From Gemmatimonas phototrophica (lineage in GTDB: Bacteria; Gemmatimonadota; Gemmatimonadetes; Gemmatimonadales; Gemmatimonadaceae), in assembly GCA_945870175.1 (NCBI GenBank), contig CAMBRJ010000116.1, positions 1 to 7,890 on the forward strand: DNA of 7,890 nucleotides, read 5' to 3'. The notes below the pieces were generated by a model. That model made no database searches. It was not told the DNA's origin and saw nothing but the letters and a program-made list of their open reading frames with translations. Made by a program: the position numbers and the translations under genes. Position 1 is the first letter of the stretch, and each line of letters begins with the position of its first letter. Positions 1 through 5,955 of the stretch are shown here, in pieces.

Positions 1-267
1 GCTCACGTAGCCCACGTCGGCGACTTGGGGAATCTTGTTGATCCCCTGCATCAGCTCTTCCACCTGCGCGTCCTTTGCGCCGTCGATCAGGAACGCGCGG
101 ATCTCCACGCGATCTTCGATCTCAAGCAGGGCCGATTTGATGTTGATCGCGACCAGCCCAAAGAGCCCGAACGCGAAAAGCGAGAATGCAATCGTGGTCA
201 CTCCGAGCATCGCCAACAGCGGGGCGCGCGTGAACGCCAGGTACACTTCACGGAGGGCCAGCCTCAT
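1..267 (-). CDS. ftsX: Cell division protein FtsX, N-terminal part (cut by window edge)
   Basis: This is the membrane subunit of the FtsEX ABC-type complex, which sits at the division site and passes ATPase-driven movement of FtsE to peptidoglycan hydrolases outside the membrane. Only the first 89 codons are present. Seen: a short cytoplasmic N-terminus (MRLALREVYLAFTRAP), one hydrophobic segment at about residues 16-43, then the start of the extracytoplasmic domain (VEIRAFLIDG at 54-63, and a closing stretch ending VADVGYVS), which follows the usual FtsX pattern. The ATG at 267 overlaps the ftsE stop in an ATGA, and GAGG at 277-274 lies 6 bases upstream as a good Shine-Dalgarno. The gene continues beyond position 1, so the remaining three membrane segments cannot be checked. 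The identification rests on both the sequence and the overlap with ftsE. Confidence 0.9.
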   Translation of the reverse strand, partial: MRLALREVYLAFTRAPLLAMLGVTTIAFSLFAFGLFGLVAINIKSALLEIEDRVEIRAFLIDGAKDAQVEELMQGINKIPQVADVGYVS

Positions 268-977
268 CGGCGACCTCGCATGTCAGCCAGCAGTCGTGCG
301 GCATCGGTGCCGTCGTGCACCAGCTCTCCGTGGTCGAGTTCGAGAAAGCGCAGATTCGACCGCGTAATCATCGCCACGTCGTGGGTGGCCATCAGCACGG
401 CGGTGCCTTGCGCATTGATCTCGCGCAGGAGCAGGAAAATTGCGTGCGTCGCGCGGTCGTCGAGATTGCCCGTGGGTTCGTCGGCCAGCAGGACAAACGG
501 ATCGTTGGCCAAGGCCCGGGCAATGGCGACGCGCTGCTGTTCACCACCGGAGAGTTCGTGCGGATACGCCGTGGCCTTCGAGGCCAGCCCGACCTGCGTG
601 AGCAGGCGCGCGACCTTGGGACGGATCTGTGCGTGCGGAGCACCCGTGACTTCCAGGGCGAACGCCACGTTCTGTTCGGCGGTCCGATCGGACAGCAATC
701 GGAAATCCTGAAACACGATGCCAAGCCGGCGACGCAAGATCGGAATCTCGCGCGGCTTGATCGACAGGCTTGAAAAGCCGGAGATGCGCAATTCGCCCGT
801 GGTCGGGCGTTCGGCCATCGACAACAGCTTCAGCAAGGTGCTCTTGCCCGCGCCACTATGGCCCACCAGAAACACGAACTCCCCTTTGCGCATCTCGAAT
901 GAGATGTCGCGCAGGGCCGCGCCTGATCGGGGGTACTCCTTGCTGACGTTCGTCAGGCGAAGAATGCCGGACACCAC
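264..977 (-). CDS. ftsE: Cell division ATP-binding protein FtsE
   Basis: FtsE is the cytoplasmic ATPase of FtsEX. It has 237 residues, slightly longer than typical FtsE (about 220-230). Seen: Walker A GHSGAGKST (39-47), Q-loop FQDFRLL (89-95, with the FtsE-like FQDFRLL form), ABC signature LSGGEQQR (142-149), Walker B VLLADEP (162-168) with the catalytic glutamate E167, D-loop GNLDD (170-174), and H-loop THD (198-200). All ATPase elements are intact. The start is ambiguous: two GTG codons stand side by side at 977 and 974. GGAG at 984-981 is 3 bases from the first and 6 from the second, so the second may be the true start. The first GTG follows the stop of the preceding gene with no spacer, and the 3' end overlaps ftsX by 4 bases. 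Other FtsE-like ABC ATPases (LolD, MacB type) are similar, but the ftsX that follows settles the call. Confidence 0.95.
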   Translation of the reverse strand: MVSGILRLTNVSKEYPRSGAALRDISFEMRKGEFVFLVGHSGAGKSTLLKLLSMAERPTTGELRISGFSSLSIKPREIPILRRRLGIVFQDFRLLSDRTAEQNVAFALEVTGAPHAQIRPKVARLLTQVGLASKATAYPHELSGGEQQRVAIARALANDPFVLLADEPTGNLDDRATHAIFLLLREINAQGTAVLMATHDVAMITRSNLRFLELDHGELVHDGTDAARLLADMRGRR

Positions 978-2006
978 TTACTCCAATGCCTGAGTGAGAT
1001 CGCCGATCAGTGTCGACGCATCCTCGAGTCCGATACTGAGCCGGATTGCTCCGTCGGGAAGTGCGCTCGCCACCGACTCCACGCCACCAAGTCGCGCCGC
1101 ACGCTCGGCGTCATGCACGCGCACCTGTTGCAATCGACTGAGAAACTCGCCGACCGCGACGTCGCCGCCGCGCAGGGTCATCGCGATCAGATTGCCATAC
1201 CCCGAGAAGCACGCGGTGGCCACCGCATGATCGGGATGCGTGGCCAGGCCGGGGTAAAGCACCGCGGACACGCCACCATCGTGCACGATCTGCGAGGCGG
1301 CCCACTGGGCGACGACCATCGCGGTCGCGTTCTGCTTCCCGACGCGTACGCCGAGCGTCTTCAGTCCACGGGCCAACTGCTGCACGGCGACGGGATGCGG
1401 CTCGGCGCCCCACGACTGCATCTTCGAACGCACCTCATCGACCACGGCGTCGCTCCCGCAGACCACGCCGGCAAATCCATCACCGTGTCCGTCGAGGAAC
1501 ATGCTCGCGGAGTGCAGCACCACATCGGCCCCGTGCTCGACGGGCCGAAAGTTCATCGGGCTGGCCAGCGTTGCATCGACCACGAGCGCGATCCCAAGCT
1601 CCTGCGCCAGCGTGCGGACGGGCCGCATGTCCACGAGGCGTCCGGTCGGATCGACCGGCGACTCGAGATACACGAGGCGCGTGGTACGCGTCAGGGATCG
1701 CCGCCATCCACGCGTTTCCGTGGGATCGACGAAGCTCACGGACACGCCGAGCGCGGGAAGTTCGTGCGAGAAGAACCGGTGCGTCTCGGGACGAAGCCAG
1801 CGACAGGCCAGCAGGTGATCGCCGGGGCGGAGCAGGGAGACCATTGTGCAGGCCACGGCGGCCATGCCGCTGGCCAGCACAATGGCCGACTCGGTTCGCT
1901 CCAGCTGCGCCAGCTGACGCACCACTGAGCGCTCGGTCGGCATGGGGGGCATCGCCTCGATGTCACGCATGTCGGGCACGGCGGGTTGAATGCGAAATGG
2001 AGGCAC
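978..2006 (-). CDS. Cys/Met-metabolism PLP-fold protein lacking the PLP lysine (probable pseudoenzyme)
   Basis: The fold is that of cystathionine gamma-synthase/lyase and methionine gamma-lyase. Seen: SGMAA (46-50), PGDH (61-64), VVDATLASP (142-150, keeping D144 that pairs with the pyridine nitrogen), RGLKTLGVR (213-221), YPGLATHPDH (251-260), FSGYGNL (267-273), and RLSIGLED (322-329) with the carboxylate-binding arginine. At 342 residues it is shorter than the usual 380-400. The family motif HSATK is HSASM here: residue 169 is Met (ATG, 1502-1500), not the Schiff-base lysine. The family tyrosine that stacks on PLP (LYGGT) is replaced by R72 in LRPET, and the YSR segment contacting the phosphate of the neighbouring subunit has no counterpart in the short N-terminus. 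Trans-sulfuration activity is therefore unlikely. The GTG start at 2006 has no clear Shine-Dalgarno, and the in-frame TGA at 2036-2034 bounds it; ATG codons at residues 13, 19 and 22 are alternatives. It is 27 bases after the previous gene and directly abuts ftsE. Confidence 0.85.
   Translation of the reverse strand: MPPFRIQPAVPDMRDIEAMPPMPTERSVVRQLAQLERTESAIVLASGMAAVACTMVSLLRPGDHLLACRWLRPETHRFFSHELPALGVSVSFVDPTETRGWRRSLTRTTRLVYLESPVDPTGRLVDMRPVRTLAQELGIALVVDATLASPMNFRPVEHGADVVLHSASMFLDGHGDGFAGVVCGSDAVVDEVRSKMQSWGAEPHPVAVQQLARGLKTLGVRVGKQNATAMVVAQWAASQIVHDGGVSAVLYPGLATHPDHAVATACFSGYGNLIAMTLRGGDVAVGEFLSRLQQVRVHDAERAARLGGVESVASALPDGAIRLSIGLEDASTLIGDLTQALE
981..984 (-). promoter_or_regulatory. 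Shine-Dalgarno of ftsE, inside the preceding gene
   Basis: On the minus strand the end of the PLP-fold gene reads TTGGAGTAAGTGGTG. GGAG sits in the last sense codons, the TAA stop follows, and two GTG codons come next. Spacing to the first GTG is 3 bases and to the second is 6, which favours the second as the initiation codon. The arrangement makes ftsE initiation depend on ribosomes finishing the preceding gene. Seen directly; the preference for the second GTG is inference. Confidence 0.6.
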
Positions 2007-2033
2007 AGTTGGCCGGCGACGGGCCGGACCTGG

Positions 2034-2366
2034 TCAGACGCGCGTCCGGGCGTCGGTATCCAACTTGATAACGCGCACGAGTTCGGACGGCGCCGCCCCG
2101 ACGACGTCCCGCAGGACGCACCCGCCGCGAGGCAACGTGTCGTCGATCTGCAGCTCGGCCAGTTCAGAACGTCGTTCTGATACCACACGCACCAACTCGT
2201 GTCCGGTCACGAGACGGACCAGCGCATCGTCGGAGCGCAGACGCACCATGGGCCCCCGGTCGACGTCGCCGGGCTTGCTGCTGATGAACCCCACGACTTG
2301 CAGGACCGGGGAGAAGCCGCTGAACATCCCCAGCTTCCGGACTTTGGCCTTCTCGTCGTCGTTCAT
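2034..2366 (-). CDS. Small orphan protein, possible double-psi-barrel (molybdopterin-dinucleotide-binding-like) fold
   Basis: I do not recognise this 110-residue protein with certainty. Seen: a charged N-terminus (MNDDEKAKVRK), a hydrophobic patch (VLQVVGFISS, 21-30), then a segment alternating hydrophobic and charged residues with GHELVRVVSE (55-64), ELQIDDTLPRGGCV (71-84) and SELVRVIKLD (94-103). The pattern 'G-x-E/D-x-V-R-V-x-S-x-R, then beta strand, then D-D-x-L-P-x-G' resembles the C-terminal dinucleotide-binding barrel of molybdopterin oxidoreductases, but no catalytic domain is present, so a cofactor role is speculative. There is no signal peptide or membrane segment. The ATG at 2366 overlaps the preceding stop as ATGA, with GAGGG at 2375-2371 four bases upstream, so initiation is well supported. 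Its place directly after two STAS-type genes suggests a partner in the same module, which is inference. Confidence 0.7.
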   Translation of the reverse strand: MNDDEKAKVRKLGMFSGFSPVLQVVGFISSKPGDVDRGPMVRLRSDDALVRLVTGHELVRVVSERRSELAELQIDDTLPRGGCVLRDVVGAAPSELVRVIKLDTDARTRV

Positions 2367-2920
2367 GTTGCCCTCGCCACGGTGCCAGGCACCGTGAATC
2401 CGTCGTCTCGTCGCATGATCAAGCGTCGGCCCCGAAGCCGGTCCAGCTGCAACGCGGCAAACGCCTCGGTCACGGCCAGGATTGGTGCGAGCGACTCGGC
2501 CCAGACCGGTCCGTGATCACGCACCGCTTCCCAGTGCAGCCGTTCGTCGTCGTCCACCGCGCCGAACAGTTCGGCCGCCCCTTCATGCCAAGAGACCAAC
2601 GCCAGCGCATGACGCTCGAGGACCGTCTCGATCGGGTCAATGTGGCCCTCGTGAATCCCGCGAAAGGTAAGGAATCCCGGCAGTCCGTCATCGCTCGCGT
2701 AGCGCAGCAGCAGCTTGGCCACGATCTCGTCGGCGCACGAGAAATCCAGCAAATTGACCTGCGAGAAATCGATGGTGGTCACGACCGAGGCACCGAGCTC
2801 GATAACCTGCTCCTCGATCGCCGTGCGGACGGCCGCGCCGGTCGGGCGGGTGACGAGATTCGAATACAGGTCGCAGACTGTCCCGCGCAGCACGGTCCCG
2901 ACGTCGATGTTCATGGTCAT
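2363..2920 (-). CDS. STAS-like (DUF4325-type) protein with a winged-helix-like C-terminus
   Basis: This 185-residue protein is probably cytoplasmic. Seen: residues 47-73 (VVTTIDFSQVNLLDFSCADE and onward) form the strand-turn-helix pattern of STAS-like domains, with S61 near the position where anti-anti-sigma factors carry the phosphorylated serine. A linker rich in Asp/Glu (about 120-130) leads to a second unit, about 126-178, in which helices (ILAVTEAFAALQLDRLRGRR, 147-166) are followed by a hairpin-like RDDGFTVPG (171-179), reminiscent of a winged helix. STAS-like proteins of this kind are known alongside HATPase proteins, and the gene directly upstream is one. A role as switch partner of that ATPase is inference, as is any DNA binding. 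The ATG at 2920 is preferred over an upstream in-frame ATG (2989), which would run 62 bases into the previous gene, because GAGG at 2929-2926 is 5 bases before it. The 3' end overlaps the next gene by 4 bases. Confidence 0.75.
   Translation of the reverse strand: MTMNIDVGTVLRGTVCDLYSNLVTRPTGAAVRTAIEEQVIELGASVVTTIDFSQVNLLDFSCADEIVAKLLLRYASDDGLPGFLTFRGIHEGHIDPIETVLERHALALVSWHEGAAELFGAVDDDERLHWEAVRDHGPVWAESLAPILAVTEAFAALQLDRLRGRRLIMRRDDGFTVPGTVARAT
2378..2396 (-). repeat. Perfect 9-base inverted repeat next to a Shine-Dalgarno
   Basis: The minus strand reads CACGGTGCCTGGCACCGTG: two perfect 9-base arms around one central base, within the last codons of the STAS-like gene (VPGTV). As RNA it could form an 8-base stem with a CUG triloop. 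Its downstream arm ends 2 bases before the GAGGG Shine-Dalgarno of the 110-residue gene. It might be a protein-binding palindrome, a translation-modulating hairpin, a copy of a dispersed genomic palindrome, or chance within coding sequence. Confidence 0.5.
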
Positions 2921-2921
2921 C

Positions 2922-2939
2922 GGCACCTCACAGGGTGCC
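2922..2939 (-). promoter_or_regulatory. Hairpin with the upstream stop codon in its loop and the Shine-Dalgarno in its stem
   Basis: The minus strand reads GGCACC-CTGTGA-GGTGCC, then G and the ATG start at 2920. The arms are perfect complements (6 bases, GC-rich) around a 6-base loop. The loop holds the TGA stop of the STAS-HATPase gene (2930-2928), and the Shine-Dalgarno GAGG(TG) runs from the loop into the downstream arm. If it forms, it would hide the ribosome site of the STAS-like gene until a ribosome terminates on the upstream gene. The structure is seen; the function is inference. Confidence 0.5.
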
Positions 2940-3875
2940 CCGCGCGCGGGCGCGCGACGCGCCGGCGCTGCGAGGCCGCACGGGGGCATCGCCGAGACGC
3001 TCGGGGATCGTGACCTGCATCTGCGCGCCGGGGAAAAACGGCAGTCCTTCGGTCATGGGGACGTCTTCATCCCAGTCCGGTGTGATGGCGATGCGTGCGG
3101 TGCCACTCCGCACCGACAGCTTGCCATCCCACCGCCCGACGAAACGACGGATGCCGGCCAGACCCTGGCCACGTCCCTTGTCGCCATGACGGAAGCGGCT
3201 GACCGCGCGCAGCACGGCATCTTCGAGCGCCATCGCGTCATCCCAGCGATCGCTGCGGCGATGCCCCGGCGAACTCTCGAGGGATTTCCGGAAGCCGACC
3301 CCCGCGTCGCACACGGCAATCACGACTACGCGACGACCGAGTCGGCGCGCGTACTTGTACGTCTGCACGGCGACCCAGCCACCAAGACCGGCATGCTCCA
3401 CGATGTTCTGACACGCTTCACTGAGCGTCATCCCGAACGCGCCGGTGATGGCGGTATCGAGATTGAGCTGGCCGTGCAGGATATCGGCAGCCTTCTGCTG
3501 AATGCGGCCCACCACCCCGTGCACGTCGTCGCTCTTCGTGATCGGGGTGATCTCGAGCAGCACATCCGACTCGTGCGCATCACGCGCGCGCGGCACCGTG
3601 CCATGCATGTCGTACAACTCGGCCGCATGACGGAAAAATCCCGTGCGCGACCAGTACGACACCGTGTCGGCGTGCTCCGGCACCGCGAAGCCCATGCGGT
3701 CGGCGCGCGATTGCGCGACGCACAGCAGCGCCGTCAGTCCGTAGGGCGACGCCCATCGCGCATGACGGGCGTCGATCAGGATCTTGTCACCTTCGGGGAC
3801 CGACGCCAACTGCTCGAAGACCTGCTCGAAGCTCTGCTCATCGAGTGATGGCGGTACGCTGATGACAGACGTCAC
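2928..3875 (-). CDS. STAS-like / HATPase two-domain regulatory protein
   Basis: This is a 315-residue protein with two recognisable halves. Residues about 1-100 look like a STAS-type domain: DKILIDARHARWASPYGLTALL (30-51) matches the strand and following helix, with S43-P44-Y45-G46-L47 near the usual DSSGL. Residues about 135-290 form a GHKL/HATPase domain: N-box LSEACQNIVEHA (151-162), G1 box CDAGVGF (189-195), G2 box GRGQGLAGI (234-242). There is no dimerisation histidine domain, sensor or membrane segment, so it resembles anti-sigma/serine-kinase-like switch ATPases such as RsbW/RsbT rather than a classical sensor kinase. The C-terminus ends in an Arg/Ala-rich tail (about 292-315), encoded by very GC-rich sequence. 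The GTG start at 3875 overlaps the PfkB stop (GTGA); no good Shine-Dalgarno is visible. The likely partner is the STAS-like gene 7 bases downstream. Actual kinase activity and target are unknown. Confidence 0.8.
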   Translation of the reverse strand: MTSVISVPPSLDEQSFEQVFEQLASVPEGDKILIDARHARWASPYGLTALLCVAQSRADRMGFAVPEHADTVSYWSRTGFFRHAAELYDMHGTVPRARDAHESDVLLEITPITKSDDVHGVVGRIQQKAADILHGQLNLDTAITGAFGMTLSEACQNIVEHAGLGGWVAVQTYKYARRLGRRVVVIAVCDAGVGFRKSLESSPGHRRSDRWDDAMALEDAVLRAVSRFRHGDKGRGQGLAGIRRFVGRWDGKLSVRSGTARIAITPDWDEDVPMTEGLPFFPGAQMQVTIPERLGDAPVRPRSAGASRARARGTL

Positions 3876-4915
3876 GAAAGGCTCAGCTCTCCGCGAAGAT
3901 GATTCGCAAGACCGGAGGCCCCGCGATGCTCGACGTTGCGCGATGCGGCCATATTCGCCGTCGCCATGGCATCCGTCAACATATCACCGGCAAGCAGTCG
4001 CGAGAAATGGGTCGCACCCCACACATCGCCACATCCGGTCGGATCGCCGGGGCCATCGACCCGTGCCGGTACGCTTGGTACCAGCCCCGTACGCAGCGCG
4101 CCCAGTGCACCACTGCCGCCGCGCGGCGATGTGGAGAGCGCAGAAGTGTGACCTCGCACAGGCGGCAAGTCGCGCAGTCGCTCGAATCCCGGCGCGGCCA
4201 CGTACACCGCCCCGCGCTTGCCGAGGGTGACACACAGGCACGACACACCGGCCGCGATCGCCGTGGCCGCCAGTGCCATCGAGTCGGGCGCCATCATCTG
4301 CATCTCGTCTTCGTTCACCTGTAGCACATCGAAGCACTCACACCACGCGGCCACATGCGGCAGCGGTTGTGCGACGCGCAGACCGTCGGGGAGCACGGCC
4401 ATGATCTTCATGTGCAGATCGCAGTAGATCGGCCCGGTGAAATGGGCCCGCACCAACTGCGTGGTCTCGAGATCGAGCTCCCACCCACTCAGAAAGTTGA
4501 TGTACAGCGCATCCAGACGGGCCGCGTCGAGCACCGCCTTGAGCCCGAGCCAGGTCCACGCCGGTACGCCGCCGGTGAGATGCTCGGTGCGACGTTCGTC
4601 GTCGAGATAGCGCAGCTCCACCCGATTGTTGGGGTAGGGCACGCCGATGATCTCGGCGTCGGGCGCCATGTGACGCAGCGTCCGGCAGAACAGCCGTGCC
4701 CGATCCACCAGATCGTCGCCGACGCGAGCCAGCGGTACAATCTCCCAGTCATCGGGCAGGGCGGCATCGAGCGCCGAGAGCGAGTAGGTAATGCCGCCCC
4801 ATTCTTCCACGGGTACGCTGCGCTTGTCCCGACCGTGCAGCACATCCCACACGAACGAGCCGATCACGCCCACGCGCTGCTTGCGCGGTTCAGGACGCAC
4901 CGCCGCCGTACTCAC
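3872..4915 (-). CDS. PfkB-family carbohydrate kinase
   Basis: This is a 347-residue cytoplasmic kinase of the ribokinase/PfkB superfamily, which transfers phosphate from ATP to a sugar hydroxyl. Seen: a first strand GVIGSFVWDVLHG, the substrate-side GGITYSLSALDAAL with the family double glycine, then PLARVGDD, and the anion-hole/catalytic motif DPTGCGD (291-297) with D297 as catalytic base, followed by WGATHFSRLLAGD. Between LGKRGAVYV and this motif is a Ser/Gly/Ala-rich stretch of about 25-30 residues (including SALSTSPRGGSGALGALRTG) that is longer than usual at this site. The substrate cannot be named. The chosen GTG at 4915 overlaps the ROK kinase stop as GTGA; an earlier ATG in the same frame would lie nearly 200 bases inside that gene and adds unrelated Arg/Ala-rich residues. 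No Shine-Dalgarno is visible, which suggests coupling. The 3' end overlaps the next gene by 4 bases. Confidence 0.88.
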   Translation of the reverse strand: MSTAAVRPEPRKQRVGVIGSFVWDVLHGRDKRSVPVEEWGGITYSLSALDAALPDDWEIVPLARVGDDLVDRARLFCRTLRHMAPDAEIIGVPYPNNRVELRYLDDERRTEHLTGGVPAWTWLGLKAVLDAARLDALYINFLSGWELDLETTQLVRAHFTGPIYCDLHMKIMAVLPDGLRVAQPLPHVAAWCECFDVLQVNEDEMQMMAPDSMALAATAIAAGVSCLCVTLGKRGAVYVAAPGFERLRDLPPVRGHTSALSTSPRGGSGALGALRTGLVPSVPARVDGPGDPTGCGDVWGATHFSRLLAGDMLTDAMATANMAASRNVEHRGASGLANHLRGELSLS

Positions 4916-5919
4916 GCGGGCGGCCGACCGGTGTGCTGCGCGATGAACGTCGCGACCGCTCCCACCACACCGGCGGTGCCGGGCAGCGTACCGGGCACGA
5001 TGCGGCAGGCATCCACCGCCGGCTTGAAGGCGCGACGACGCACTTCCTGGCGGAGCGGCACGAACAACGCTTCCCCCGCCTGCGTGACGCCGCCGGCGAT
5101 CACGACACAATCGGGATTGAACACGTTCAGCAGATTCGCGATGCCCGTGCCCAGAAAACGTGCCGTGTCGCGCACGATCTCGATCGCCACCGCATCGTTC
5201 TGCGCCGCCGCGGCATAGACCGTGGCCGCGGTGATTTGTGACACGTCGCCGTCCACGAACTCCGGGAGAATCGACTGCTGATCGAACGACAGCGCCTCGC
5301 GGGCGCGCTCGGCGATCGCCGTGCCAGAGGCGTAGGCCTCGAGGCAGCCGTAGTTACCACAGCCACAGCGACGACCCGTCTGGTTGATGGTGGTGTGGCC
5401 AATCTCACCGGCCACGTCACTCGAGCCATGATACAGTCGACCATCGAGGATGATACCGCCGCCGATGCCGGTGCCGATCGTCATGCCGATCACGTTCCTC
5501 GCGCCTCTGGCCGCGCCCACCCACCACTCGCCGTACGTCGCGCAGTTCGCGTCGTTGTCGAGCGCCGCCGGCAAGCCGGTGAGCTCGGTCATGCGATCGC
5601 GCAGCGGGATGTTGTGCCAGTTGAGATTTGGCGCCACGAGCACGATGCCCTTCTCGCGGTCGAGCGGACCGGGAGCGCCCACGCCCACGCCGAGAAACGC
5701 CTCGCGCGACACACCGGCTTCGCGCATCGTGTCGGACACCGCCGAATTCACCATGCGGGCCATGCGCGCGATCACGCCATCGGCGCCCTCATGGGCCGCG
5801 GTGGGTTCGGAGCGCAGTCCATAGTGGCGCGATCCATCGGCGGACATTGCGCAGACGACAATGTTGGTGCCGCCAAGATCGACACCGACAATGAACTGGT
5901 TGGCTGGGAGGGCAGTCAT
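4912..5919 (-). CDS. ROK-family sugar kinase, probably glucokinase
   Basis: This is a 335-residue cytoplasmic kinase expected to convert glucose (or a related hexose or N-acetyl sugar) plus ATP to the 6-phosphate. Seen: phosphate-binding DLGGTN (14-19), substrate/catalytic DNDAN (121-125, D123 as base), GTGIGGG (149-155), EIGH (172-175) giving the conserved Glu and the His zinc ligand, and the ROK zinc cluster CGCGNYGCLE (185-194) with Cys185, Cys187 and Cys192. Length and motif spacing are typical, and no DNA-binding N-terminus is present, so it is an enzyme rather than a ROK repressor such as NagC. The ATG at 5919 has no obvious Shine-Dalgarno and lies 36 bases after the waaF stop. The stop overlaps the PfkB start. 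Which sugar is used cannot be told from sequence alone; glucose is the default for this subtype. Confidence 0.9.
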   Translation of the reverse strand: MTALPANQFIVGVDLGGTNIVVCAMSADGSRHYGLRSEPTAAHEGADGVIARMARMVNSAVSDTMREAGVSREAFLGVGVGAPGPLDREKGIVLVAPNLNWHNIPLRDRMTELTGLPAALDNDANCATYGEWWVGAARGARNVIGMTIGTGIGGGIILDGRLYHGSSDVAGEIGHTTINQTGRRCGCGNYGCLEAYASGTAIAERAREALSFDQQSILPEFVDGDVSQITAATVYAAAAQNDAVAIEIVRDTARFLGTGIANLLNVFNPDCVVIAGGVTQAGEALFVPLRQEVRRRAFKPAVDACRIVPGTLPGTAGVVGAVATFIAQHTGRPPA

Positions 5920-5955
5920 AAGGCGAAAAGATAATGCGGCCGCCCAGAGATGGCC

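Noticed and set aside
25..711. A 228-residue open frame on the plus strand over ftsE/ftsX
   Set aside because: It is opposite the conserved ftsE and ftsX frames, has a low-complexity Arg/Ser-rich product and no matching neighbours on that strand.
1113..1928. A 271-residue open frame on the plus strand
   Set aside because: It is opposite the PLP-fold gene and its product is rich in His, Gly and Arg with no family motif.
2935..2990. Very GC-rich, GCGC-rich stretch that might be a repeat or structured RNA
   Set aside because: It encodes the Arg/Ala-rich C-terminal tail of the STAS-HATPase protein; codon bias for Arg and Ala explains it, apart from the hairpin reported at its edge.
2715..3848. 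A 377-residue open frame on the plus strand
   Set aside because: It lies opposite the STAS-HATPase gene, whose domain motifs are clear. Its product is His/Arg/Ala-rich without any recognisable motif, as expected of an antisense shadow in GC-rich DNA.
4067..4082. Inverted repeat GGTAC-GCTTG-GTACC inside the PfkB gene
   Set aside because: It has short 5-base arms in the middle of coding sequence, far from any start or stop; likely chance.
4916..5110. N-terminal extension of the PfkB kinase to an upstream ATG
   Set aside because: It would overlap the ROK gene by nearly 200 bases and adds Arg/Ala-rich residues unlike any kinase N-terminus; the GTGA overlap start fits better.
5920..5955. Possible internal promoter in the 36-base gap before the ROK kinase (minus strand ATTATCT at 5935-5929)
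   Set aside because: The AT-rich patch is only about 10 bases from the start codon and no -35-like element stands at the right distance, so it is not supported.
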